Shown here one piece after another: positions 41,248 to 49,607 of a DNA stretch of 64,000 nucleotides (position 1 is the first letter of the stretch; each line of letters begins with the position of its first letter). The notes under the pieces were generated by a model. That model worked only from the letters and a program-made list of their open reading frames with translations. It had not been told where the DNA came from and made no database searches. Origin of the DNA: 66-474 sp050737995 (GTDB taxonomy: Bacteria > Pseudomonadota > Gammaproteobacteria > Xanthomonadales > Rhodanobacteraceae); NCBI GenBank assembly GCA_050737995.1, contig JBOHYR010000041.1:1-64000 (forward strand), given 5' to 3'. The position numbers and the translations under genes are program-made.

Positions 41248-42831
41248 ATGCAGAAGCAATCCATCGATTTGCATGAACTGCTTCAGTACGTGCTGCTGGA
41301 GGCGCGCGCTGCCTGGCGCTACCGCTGGCATGCGCTGATCGTCGCGTGGTGCGTGATGATCGTCGGCGCGCTGCTGGTATTCAGCCTTCCCAACAAGTAT
41401 GAAGCCAGCGCCGAGGTGTATGCCGACACCGAGGCCTTGACGAACCCGCTGCTCCGCGGTGTTGCGGTGCAGCCGGATGTGCGTGAGCGCCTGCAGATCA
41501 TCACCCACACTTTGCTCTCCCGCCCCAATCTCGAGACTGTGGCTGACAAGACCGGGCTGTCGTTGCGCACCACCACCCCGGCGGACAAGGACGCGCTATT
41601 GGTGAATCTGGGTGCTGCGGTCCAGATCAAGGCTGGCAACGCGAAAAACCTCTACAACCTCAGCTATGCCGACCCCAACAGACAAATGGCGCAGAAGGTA
41701 GTCCAGGCATTCCTGCAGATCCTCATGAACGACACCTTGGGCGCGAACTCGACGTCGACCGAGACGGCTCAGAATTTCCTGCAGCAGCAGGTCCAGGATT
41801 ACGGGAAAAGACTGGACGAAGCGGAGAAGAAACTCGCGAACTTCCAGAAAGCCAACGTCGGCCTCATTCCAAACCAGGGCGGCAGTACTTATTTTACGCG
41901 ATTGCAGGCCGCCGAGACCCAGTTGCAGACCTTGCAAGCCCAGTACGACACCGCGGTCGCGAGCCGTGCGACTACCCAGCAGCAGATGCGCGCCATGACG
42001 ACCGGTCCGACCGGCGGCATCGATCCGCGCACCGAGGAGGTCGACAAGCAAATTGCGTCCTACCAGCAGCAACTCAACAAGTTGCTGCTGAGCTATACCG
42101 ATGAATATCCCGACGTCATTTCCACCCGGCGCATGATCGCGCAGCTCCAGGCACGGCGTGCAGCACTGAAGAAAAGCGGCGGGGGCGCCTCTGTGATGGG
42201 CGTGGTCTCGGACAACCCGGTGTACCAGGAGATGCAAAAGTCCCTGTATACCACGCAGGTCCAGATCCAGACCGTAGCCACGCAAATCGGCTTGCAGAAG
42301 CGGCAAATCGCCGACCTCAAGGGCCAGGTGGACAAGATTACCGACGTTCAAGTCACCTTGCAGCAACTGACGCGCAACTATGAAATCACCAAGAAGCAAT
42401 ACGACCAATTGTTGACGCGTTTGAACACAGCCCAGCTGTCCCAGGACGCAACACAAAGCGGCAACAATCTGAAGTTCCGCGTAATCAATCCACCGGTTGT
42501 TCCATTGCTGCCGACGAGTCCAAATCGTGGGTTGTTGCTATTGATGGTGTTTGCGCTGGCGGTGGCCATCGGCGCCGCGTTTGGGTATTTCATGCACAAA
42601 ATCAAGCCGGTGTTTGTCAGCCTCAAGGGGCTGCGGGAATCTGGCGACTATCCGGTGCTGGGTGCCTTCAGCCTGATTGTGTCGCGGGTTCGACACGAGG
42701 AACAGCGACGCGAAGTGATCGGCTTCTGCGCCGGCGCAGGTCTGCTGGCTGTGGTGCTCGTGCTGGGGGTTGCCCTTGAAGGGCCGCTTACCCATCTGGT
42801 GCAGTATTTCTTCGTCATGGGTGCAGCATGA
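41248..42831 (+). CDS. XrtA-system polysaccharide chain-length determinant (Wzz-like)
   Basis: This 527-residue inner membrane protein controls polymer length. A first membrane helix (HALIVAWCVMIVGALLVFSL) and a Wzz domain are followed by a long periplasmic coiled-coil part (about 150-400, rich in Gln, Leu and Lys). The Pro-rich segment NPPVVPLLPTSPNR leads into a second membrane helix (LLLLMVFALAVAIGAAFGYF). A third hydrophobic stretch lies near the C-terminus. The kinase domain of Wzc-type proteins is absent; it is a separate gene downstream (TIGR03007 arrangement). The ATG at 41248 is preferred to the GTG one codon earlier. The stop overlaps the kinase start (ATGA). Confidence 0.93.
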   Translation: MQKQSIDLHELLQYVLLEARAAWRYRWHALIVAWCVMIVGALLVFSLPNKYEASAEVYADTEALTNPLLRGVAVQPDVRERLQIITHTLLSRPNLETVADKTGLSLRTTTPADKDALLVNLGAAVQIKAGNAKNLYNLSYADPNRQMAQKVVQAFLQILMNDTLGANSTSTETAQNFLQQQVQDYGKRLDEAEKKLANFQKANVGLIPNQGGSTYFTRLQAAETQLQTLQAQYDTAVASRATTQQQMRAMTTGPTGGIDPRTEEVDKQIASYQQQLNKLLLSYTDEYPDVISTRRMIAQLQARRAALKKSGGGASVMGVVSDNPVYQEMQKSLYTTQVQIQTVATQIGLQKRQIADLKGQVDKITDVQVTLQQLTRNYEITKKQYDQLLTRLNTAQLSQDATQSGNNLKFRVINPPVVPLLPTSPNRGLLLLMVFALAVAIGAAFGYFMHKIKPVFVSLKGLRESGDYPVLGAFSLIVSRVRHEEQRREVIGFCAGAGLLAVVLVLGVALEGPLTHLVQYFFVMGAA

Positions 42832-43751
42832 GCATCGTTGAAAAGGCGGCTGAAAAGCTCAAGACCGCGCAGCCCGGACCGCCGTTATCGGCACAGCCGG
42901 TATTGCCACAGCACGAAACGGCCCCACTGCATACGGCATCGACGGTCGAGCGTTTGCAGGAGCGGGCGCAGGTGGCGGAACGACCGCTGGAAACGGCGCC
43001 GGTGTGGCATGTAGACCATGCGCTGCTCAAGCACCTAGGATTGCTTACCGACGATATCGAAGCGGGCCGTCGGCTCACGGACGAGCTGCGTCGTGTCAAA
43101 CGGCCGTTGCTGGGCAACGCGATTGGAAAAGGCGTCAGACCACTCACCCACCCAGAGCGCATCGTGGTGACCAGCGCGGTGCCGGGGGAAGGCAAGACTT
43201 TTACCGCATTGAACCTCGCCCTGAGCTTGGCGCGCGAACCGGATTTTGAGGTATTGCTGGTCGACGGCGATATACCGAAATCCGACATCACCCGGATTTT
43301 CGGGCTCGATGGGGAGCCCGGCTTGATGGACGTGCTTGGGGACGAGCGACGCCAACCCGTCGAGGTCATCGTGCGCACCGATGTCCCAAATCTGATGGTG
43401 GTGCCCGTGGGAGAACGCCAGTCGCTCACCACCGAGTTGTTTGGCAGCCGCCGCATGGACTATGTACTTGAAGAGTTTGGCGGACGGAATCGGCGGCGTT
43501 TGGTCGTGTTCGACTCGTCGCCGCTGCTGGCGACATCCGAGGCCCCCGTGCTGGCTTCCCACATGGGTCAGGTTGTGATGGTGGTCGCCGCAGGCCGCAC
43601 GCCTCGGCAGGTGGTCAATTCGGCCCTGGAGGGGTTGAATGACTCGCAATATGTCGGCCTGCTTCTCAACATGAGCCGCCTGCCGGCGAGCGAGAACCAC
43701 TACGATTACTACTATGGCCGGTACTATCGGGACCATGAAGGAGATGGGTAG
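42828..43751 (+). CDS. XrtA-associated tyrosine autokinase
   Basis: This 307-residue cytoplasmic BY-kinase is the separate partner of the upstream chain-length protein. Walker A is SAVPGEGKTF (about 116-125) and Walker A' is LLVDGDIPKSD. The Walker B-like motif is LVVFDSSPLL. The C-terminal autophosphorylation cluster is a run of tyrosines (HYDYYYGRYYRD). Phosphorylation of such tails controls polymer assembly in Wzc/CapB systems. The start overlaps the previous stop by four bases, and the next gene begins at the base after the stop. The type is TIGR03018, judged by context and motifs. Confidence 0.93.
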   Translation: MSIVEKAAEKLKTAQPGPPLSAQPVLPQHETAPLHTASTVERLQERAQVAERPLETAPVWHVDHALLKHLGLLTDDIEAGRRLTDELRRVKRPLLGNAIGKGVRPLTHPERIVVTSAVPGEGKTFTALNLALSLAREPDFEVLLVDGDIPKSDITRIFGLDGEPGLMDVLGDERRQPVEVIVRTDVPNLMVVPVGERQSLTTELFGSRRMDYVLEEFGGRNRRRLVVFDSSPLLATSEAPVLASHMGQVVMVVAAGRTPRQVVNSALEGLNDSQYVGLLLNMSRLPASENHYDYYYGRYYRDHEGDG

Positions 43752-45299
43752 ATGCGTGCGTCGTCGGCGTCGGTTGTTTTGTCGTCGATCATCCTCGGCG
43801 GCTGGCTGACCGGGGCCAAAGCCCAGAACGTCGGTTCCGATACGCCTTCTACTCTGAGTTCAGCTTCCAACGAACAAACCGTCAGCGCCGAGAATCTTGC
43901 GCCGGGCGTCATTCCGCAACCGACCATAGACTCTCCAGGGATGGTTACGGGCGTTACGCTCGGCGAGCTCTACACGGACAACCTGACCCTCGCAGCCTCT
44001 GGCAAGCCGAAACAGGCGAGCTGGATCACCCAGATTCAGCCTTTTTTCAAGTCGGCCTTCAGCAGTCCGCGGCTTTCCGGCGTGTTCGACTACACGCTTA
44101 CCGGATACCTGTATCCAGGGAAATCGAGCGATAACCAGCTGACTCAGGACCTCGACGCTTACGGCACACTTACTGTTGTGCCCCAGCATTTCTTCGTCGA
44201 CGGTACCGCGCTGTATGGCGACGCGGTCATCAACAATGAATTGCCAGCTGGGGGTGGCACGTTTTTCCTGGACAACAACCGCGCCAATGTTGGGAGAGTC
44301 ACGCTCAGCCCGTACTGGATTCAGGGCCTGGGCAATGTCGGCACGATGCTGCTGCGCTACACCTTCGGGCGCGTGATGTACAACGACCGTGGCATCCCGA
44401 CTGAAAACGACACGCTGCTTACCGGGATCCCCAATGTCACCAGCAACGCCGTGCAATTCAGCTTGGCGAGTCCCAAGTATCAAACTTGGGGTTGGAATCT
44501 CCAATATGTCGACCAACGGCTGACCCCGGATTTCGGGCAGGACGTGGAATTCGCCACGGCCAGGCTTGGAGCCTCACGGCAGATCAACACCGACACCAAA
44601 TTGTTGGTCGATGTGGGCAAGGAGACAAATTTTCTGCCGGATGGAACGGTGCAGACATGGGGCGCCTCCTTCTGGGACGCCGGATTTGATTGGTCCAACA
44701 CCCGCGATCATTTCCGCTTGCTAGTGGGGCATCGGTTTTTCGGACACAGTTATCAGCTTACCTGGACGCACCAGGCGGCACTGCTGACGACGAACCTGAG
44801 TTATGTGGAGCAGCCGACCACCTACAACCAGCAGCTGCTGGGGCAAAACCCGGGCGAGATCATCACCCCGCCGATCGGAATCCCCCAGATTCCCTCGCTC
44901 ACCGAACGACAGGTGTACCTGATGAAGCGTGCGATGGCCACGGCGACTTACACGATGGCCAGAAGCAGGCTGAGCGTAACACTGTATGACGAGCAGCGTA
45001 CCTATTTTGTCTTGAATAACAACCAAGAAAGGGTAGCGAATGCCGATATCAATTGGTTATTCAATATCGGAGCCTTCACCACCCTCACGCCGACGTTCGG
45101 CTGGCAAAGGTATCAATTCGGAAATGGCCAGATCAGGTACAACAACTATGAGCAACTGGCGCTCGTACATCAACTCAATCCCAAAAATTTCGGCAGCGTG
45201 CGACTGCGCCATGACTCCAGCAGCGTGTATGCCGTATTGCCGGGCTCACATGGGTACGGCGTGAACGTGATTTTCCTACAGTGGACGCATCTGCTCTGA
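43752..45299 (+). CDS. XrtA-system outer membrane beta-barrel protein (TIGR03016 type)
   Basis: This 515-residue protein has a signal peptide (about 1-26, ending GAKAQN) and a mature part made of alternating hydrophobic strands with aromatic girdles. Examples are DYTLTGYLYPG, GWNLQYVDQRLTPDFG and HFRLLVGHRFFGHSYQLTW. It ends with a hydrophobic strand (GVNVIFLQWTHLL), as outer membrane barrels do. Its place between the kinase and the ATPase is that of the conserved PEP-CTERM-associated outer membrane protein. It may form the polymer exit barrel, but this is not proven for the family. Confidence 0.88.
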   Translation: MRASSASVVLSSIILGGWLTGAKAQNVGSDTPSTLSSASNEQTVSAENLAPGVIPQPTIDSPGMVTGVTLGELYTDNLTLAASGKPKQASWITQIQPFFKSAFSSPRLSGVFDYTLTGYLYPGKSSDNQLTQDLDAYGTLTVVPQHFFVDGTALYGDAVINNELPAGGGTFFLDNNRANVGRVTLSPYWIQGLGNVGTMLLRYTFGRVMYNDRGIPTENDTLLTGIPNVTSNAVQFSLASPKYQTWGWNLQYVDQRLTPDFGQDVEFATARLGASRQINTDTKLLVDVGKETNFLPDGTVQTWGASFWDAGFDWSNTRDHFRLLVGHRFFGHSYQLTWTHQAALLTTNLSYVEQPTTYNQQLLGQNPGEIITPPIGIPQIPSLTERQVYLMKRAMATATYTMARSRLSVTLYDEQRTYFVLNNNQERVANADINWLFNIGAFTTLTPTFGWQRYQFGNGQIRYNNYEQLALVHQLNPKNFGSVRLRHDSSSVYAVLPGSHGYGVNVIFLQWTHLL

Positions 45300-45306
45300 G
45301 GTTGGC

Positions 45307-46371
45307 ATGTACCAGGCGTTTTACAAGCTGCATGGCAAGCCATTCCAGTTGACCCCGGACCCGGCAATGCTGTTTCCCAGCAAGGGTCACAAGCGCGCCA
45401 TGTCTTACCTGCTATACGGGTTCGAGCAGGGCGAAGGCTTCGTGATGATCACCGGCGCGGTCGGCACCGGCAAGACGCTGCTTATCCAGAAGTTGTTCGA
45501 AGAACTCGCGCATCGCAACATGGCAATGGCCAGCATTGCCTCGGCCAATCTCGATGGCGAAGACATATTGCCGGCCGTGGCTTCGGCATTTGACCTGCCC
45601 TATGAGCGGCGCAGCAAGGAAGCCTTGCTGCAGGATCTCAAGCAACATCTGATAGCGTTGCGTGACCTTCATTCGCACGCGCTGCTGGTGGTGGACGAGG
45701 CACAAACGCTCACCCCGGCGGCGCTCGAGATGCTGCGCATCCTCTCGAATTTCGAGCTCCAGGGTCACGCGCTCCTGCAGGTCTTCCTTGTCGGCCAGAC
45801 CGAACTGCGGCGCACCATCATCAGCAACCGCATGGAACAGCTACGCCAGCGCATCATTGCCTCCCACAGGCTCGAGCCGATGGCGGCAGAAGAAAGTCGC
45901 GAGTACATCTTGCACCGCTTGCGCGCGGTCGGCTGGAACAACGACCCGGAACTGGCACCCGGGGTCTTTGCCTCGGTTCACCGGGCCAGTCGCGGTATTC
46001 CCCGCAAGATCAATCTCATCATGGACCGGCTGTTGCTGCACGGTTATCTGGAAGAACTGCACAGTCTGGACCGGGCGGCGCTCACCATTGTGCTCGACGA
46101 GATAGATGGGGAGATGGCCGATGTGCCGCAGACGCTGGAAGCGCCAGCCGTACCCCAAAGCCCGAGTCCGATGCGTGTCCCTGCACCCTCCGAGCGCGAA
46201 ACCGAGTTCGCCGCGGTGGAACTCAAAACCAATGACATTCTGTTGCAGTTGATGCGCGAAACGGTCCGGCTCAAGGAAATGTTGCAGGCCGAGCGGTCGC
46301 CGGCTCCGGCCGCTGATGACGCGGCGATCGCCGGCGTGTCGCACCCGCGTCCCGAGCGGGAAGACAAATGA
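45307..46371 (+). CDS. XrtA-system ExeA/GspA-like AAA ATPase
   Basis: This 354-residue ATPase starts MYQAFYKLHGKPFQLTPDP, the signature of ExeA/GspA-like AAA proteins. Walker A is GAVGTGKT (50-57) and Walker B is LLVVDEAQTL (about 120-130). RIIASHRLEPM and the lid region SRGIPRKINLIMDRLLLHG follow. The C-terminal 80 residues are Pro-rich and then helical. It lacks the peptidoglycan-binding domain of GspA. The type is TIGR03015; its exact job in the XrtA system is unknown, perhaps in assembly of the export apparatus. The start of the next gene overlaps its stop. Confidence 0.92.
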   Translation: MYQAFYKLHGKPFQLTPDPAMLFPSKGHKRAMSYLLYGFEQGEGFVMITGAVGTGKTLLIQKLFEELAHRNMAMASIASANLDGEDILPAVASAFDLPYERRSKEALLQDLKQHLIALRDLHSHALLVVDEAQTLTPAALEMLRILSNFELQGHALLQVFLVGQTELRRTIISNRMEQLRQRIIASHRLEPMAAEESREYILHRLRAVGWNNDPELAPGVFASVHRASRGIPRKINLIMDRLLLHGYLEELHSLDRAALTIVLDEIDGEMADVPQTLEAPAVPQSPSPMRVPAPSERETEFAAVELKTNDILLQLMRETVRLKEMLQAERSPAPAADDAAIAGVSHPRPEREDK

Positions 46372-47279
46372 ACACGCCGTCGCTGCCACGCGAGCCCATC
46401 ATCAACGCCATGACGGTGGACGTCGAGGACTATTTCCAGGTTGCGGCCTTCGAGAAGTGCATCAGGCGTGAGGACTGGCCGCACTGGCCCATTCGTGTCG
46501 AGGACAACACCCGACGCGTACTGGAGCTTTTCGCGAGTCGCGGGGTGCATGCCACGTTCTTCATGCTTGGCTGGGTGGCGGAACGCTTCCCTGCGCTGGT
46601 GCGCGACATCAGTGCTGCCGGCCACGAAATCGCGAGCCATGGATTCGGCCACGAGCGCTTGACCAATCTGAGCCGTATTGCGTTCCGCGACGGTATCACC
46701 CGCACCAAAAAGCTGCTGGAAGATCTCAGCGGTACTCCAGTGTCGGGCTACCGCGCGCCGAGTTATTCCATCGGCCCCGCCACGCTGTGGGCCCACGAGG
46801 AACTGCGCGAAGCCGGTTATCGCTACAGTTCCAGTATCGTGCCGATCCATCATGACCTGTATGGCATGCCGGGTGCGCCGCGGTTTGCGTTTCTCACCAG
46901 TCGTTCCGGGCTGCTCGAAATCCCGGTGACGACGGTGCAACTATGGGGGCGCAACTGGCCCTGCGGCGGTGGCGGTTATTTCCGCTTGTTCCCGTATACT
47001 TTGTTCAAGCGTGGCCTGAGACGCGTCAACCAACGCGAGCGGCGTTCCGGTGTGTTCTATTTCCATCCATGGGAAATCGATCCGCAACAGCCACGCGTGC
47101 CCGGTGTGACGCTCAAGAACCGGGTGCGCCATTACCTGAATCTGAAGCGCACGATACCCCGGCTTGAGCGGCTGATGCGCGATTTCCACTTTGATCGCAT
47201 GGACCGCGTATTTCTCTCTCCCGCGCATGTCGGCTATCCGGTGGTGGCGCTGCGGACCGCCGAACTCTGTGCGGACTGA
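46368..47279 (+). CDS. XrtA-system polysaccharide deacetylase
   Basis: This 303-residue NodB-homology deacetylase removes N- or O-acetyl groups from the polymer. The catalytic Asp pair is in MTVDVEDYFQ (about residues 15-24). The zinc ligands are in EIASHGFGHERL (SHxxxH). The substrate groove motif GYRAPSYSIG and the late motif FYFHPWEIDPQQPRVPG are present. Its presence suggests an acetylated amino sugar such as GlcNAc in the polysaccharide. There is no signal peptide; export without a signal or cytoplasmic action remains open, as for the TIGR03006 family. ATGA overlap with the ATPase gene. Confidence 0.93.
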   Translation: MNTPSLPREPIINAMTVDVEDYFQVAAFEKCIRREDWPHWPIRVEDNTRRVLELFASRGVHATFFMLGWVAERFPALVRDISAAGHEIASHGFGHERLTNLSRIAFRDGITRTKKLLEDLSGTPVSGYRAPSYSIGPATLWAHEELREAGYRYSSSIVPIHHDLYGMPGAPRFAFLTSRSGLLEIPVTTVQLWGRNWPCGGGGYFRLFPYTLFKRGLRRVNQRERRSGVFYFHPWEIDPQQPRVPGVTLKNRVRHYLNLKRTIPRLERLMRDFHFDRMDRVFLSPAHVGYPVVALRTAELCAD

Positions 47280-47292
47280 GGGAGGAGGCGAC

Positions 47293-48354
47293 ATGTTGGA
47301 CCGTGCGGACGAAAGACACTCCGCCAACCCTTGCGCGATCAAGCGTCTGCAACACGATGAAGAGGGGCGTTGGGACGCGTTTGTCAGGGACGCACCGCAG
47401 GCGACGTTTTTCCACCATGCCGCCTGGCGAGGAATCATCGAACACGTCCTCGGCCACCGCTGCCATTACTTGTACGCCGAGCGGAATGGTGTCACCACCG
47501 GCATTCTGCCACTCGCGGAAATACGCAGCCGGTTGTTTGGCCATGCACTGATTTCCACGCCGTTCTGCGTGTATGGCGGGGTCGTGGCGCGCGACCCGGA
47601 TAGCGACGCGCGGCTTACGCAGGCCGCGACGGCCCTCGCCGACAAGTTGCGGGTGGATTATCTCGAATTACGCAACCGTGAGCTGCGCCACGTCGGTTGG
47701 CCAGTCAAGGATCTGTACGTCGGCTTTCGCAAGGCGATTGATCCGGACCACGAAAAAAACTTGAAGGCGATTCCCCGCAAGCAACGTGCCATGGTCCGCA
47801 AGGGCATCGCGGCCGGCCTGCGGGCGCGACACGACGGCAGCGTTGCCGAGTTTTACCGGGTGTACGCCGAGAGTGTCCGCAATCTGGGCACTCCGGTGTT
47901 GTCGCGCAAGTATTTCATGGGGCTGAAGCAGACATTCGGCGATGATTGCGAGGTCACCGTTGTTACACACCAAGGTGAGCCGGTGGCCGCGGTCATGAGT
48001 TTCTACTTCCGCGATGAAGTGCACCCGTATTACGGAGGCAGCGTGGCACGCGGCCGTGATCTCGCCGCCAACGATTTCATGTACTGGTCGGTGATGCAGA
48101 GGGCTGTGGAGCGCGGCGGGCGGCTGTTCGACTTCGGCCGCAGTAAGCAGGACAGCGGTTCCTATCACTTCAAGAAGCACTGGGGTTTCGAGCCGCAGCC
48201 GCTGCCCTATGCCTATTACCTGGTGCGCGCCGACGAGGTTCCCAATATCAGTCCGACGAACAGCAAATACAGCCTGTTCATCAAGGCCTGGCAAAGATTG
48301 CCGCTGCCGTTGAGTTGCGCGCTGGGTCCATGGCTCGCGCGGGATCTCGGTTAG
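47293..48354 (+). CDS. FemAB-family XrtA-associated protein
   Basis: This 353-residue protein has the GNAT-like fold of FemAB aminoacyltransferases: an N-terminal WDAFVRDAPQATFFHHAAW, central RKQRAMVRKGIAAGL, and C-terminal FDFGRSKQDSGSYHFKKHWGFEP. In the XrtA setting (TIGR03019) it is conserved next to the deacetylase. The reaction is unknown; transfer of an acyl or aminoacyl group to the polymer or a lipid is a reasonable inference. GGAGGAGG five bases before the ATG at 47293 decides the start; the longer frame from 47191 overlaps the deacetylase. Confidence 0.9.
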   Translation: MLDRADERHSANPCAIKRLQHDEEGRWDAFVRDAPQATFFHHAAWRGIIEHVLGHRCHYLYAERNGVTTGILPLAEIRSRLFGHALISTPFCVYGGVVARDPDSDARLTQAATALADKLRVDYLELRNRELRHVGWPVKDLYVGFRKAIDPDHEKNLKAIPRKQRAMVRKGIAAGLRARHDGSVAEFYRVYAESVRNLGTPVLSRKYFMGLKQTFGDDCEVTVVTHQGEPVAAVMSFYFRDEVHPYYGGSVARGRDLAANDFMYWSVMQRAVERGGRLFDFGRSKQDSGSYHFKKHWGFEPQPLPYAYYLVRADEVPNISPTNSKYSLFIKAWQRLPLPLSCALGPWLARDLG

Positions 48355-48356
48355 CC

Positions 48357-49607
48357 ATGCGATCCGTATTGTTCCTCTGTCACCGGTTGCCCTGGCCGCC
48401 CATCAAGGGCGACAAGATCCGCTCGTATCATGTGCTGCGTCGACTCGCTGAACATTACCGCGTGTATCTCGGCACGTTCGTTGACGATCCAGCCGACTGG
48501 CAATACCTTGCGCCGGTCGAGGCCTTGTGCGCCGGGGTCTGCGTCCGGCCCTTGAAGCCGCGGTCTGCGCGCTGGCGTGCGCTTGCGTCGCTGGGGCGGG
48601 GCGAACCACTCACCGTCGGGGTTTACCGCGACCGCGTGATGCGACGCTGGGTGGAAAGGCTCGTGACAGGGCAAAAGCTGGATCTGGCCTTGTGTTATTC
48701 GTCCGGCGTGGCGCCGTTTGTCATGTCGCATCCCCAACTGCGCCGCGTCATGGATTTCGTGGATGCGGATTCGGACAAATGGCGCCAATACGCGCAGGCC
48801 CATCGTGGTTTGACGCGCATGATTTACCGCAGGGAAGCTCGACGGCTTGCGGCATTCGAGCGCGCGATCGCCACACAGTTCGACGCCAGTGTTTTTGTGT
48901 CGGAAGCCGAAGCCGTTTTTTTTCGCCGGCACGTGCCGGAATCTGCGGCGAAGGTGCATGGCATCCCCAATGGCGTGGACGCCGGGTATTGGGATCCTCA
49001 GCGTGCCTATTCCAATCCCTACCGCCCCGGAGAGCGGGCTGTCGTGTTCGTCGGTGCCATGGATTACCGCGCCAATGTGCATGCGGCGCAATGGTTCGCG
49101 CGCGAAGTCTGGCCGCGGATTTTCGCCGGGAAGCCGGGCGCCCGCTTTTATATCGTGGGCAGCAAGCCGACAGCGGCGGTCCGCGCGCTGGGTGAGATCG
49201 CGGGTATTACGGTGACGGGGCGCGTGGACGATGTGCGACCCTATTTGGCACATGCGCATGCCGTGGCGGCGCCGTTGCGTATCGCCCGCGGCATCCAGAA
49301 CAAGGTACTGGAGGCCATGGCCATGGAGAAAGTGTTGCTGGCAACGCCGGAAGCCTTCGAGGGCATCGAGGACTTCGAGGGTCGCCAAGGATGCATTGAC
49401 CGGTCGCCCGATGTGCTGGCGACAGAAGCGCTGCGCTGGCTGGATGCACCGCAAGTGGTACGGGTGCCGGCGGCCCGCGCCATGGTTGTGTCCCACTTTG
49501 ACTGGGTGCGCAATCTCGATACCTATATAAACGTGCTGTGCAATGCGCAGCCCGCTGCGGCCTCCGTACATGTCGCCAGCAATGCCGGGCTGGGGGCATG
49601 TTCATGA
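48357..49607 (+). CDS. XrtA-associated glycosyltransferase 1 (TIGR03087 type)
   Basis: This 416-residue GT-B glycosyltransferase of family 4 type begins RSVLFLCHRLPWPPIKGDKIRS, typical of the first XrtA-associated sugar transferase. The acceptor half is followed by IPNGVDAGYW, VFVGAMDYRANVHAAQWF and the donor-site region APLRIARGIQNKVLEAMAM, with RGIQNK being characteristic. The ATG at 48357 lies two bases after the previous stop; the upstream in-frame ATGs lie within the FemAB gene. The stop overlaps the xrtA start (ATGA). The sugar is unknown. Confidence 0.92.
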   Translation: MRSVLFLCHRLPWPPIKGDKIRSYHVLRRLAEHYRVYLGTFVDDPADWQYLAPVEALCAGVCVRPLKPRSARWRALASLGRGEPLTVGVYRDRVMRRWVERLVTGQKLDLALCYSSGVAPFVMSHPQLRRVMDFVDADSDKWRQYAQAHRGLTRMIYRREARRLAAFERAIATQFDASVFVSEAEAVFFRRHVPESAAKVHGIPNGVDAGYWDPQRAYSNPYRPGERAVVFVGAMDYRANVHAAQWFAREVWPRIFAGKPGARFYIVGSKPTAAVRALGEIAGITVTGRVDDVRPYLAHAHAVAAPLRIARGIQNKVLEAMAMEKVLLATPEAFEGIEDFEGRQGCIDRSPDVLATEALRWLDAPQVVRVPAARAMVVSHFDWVRNLDTYINVLCNAQPAAASVHVASNAGLGACS

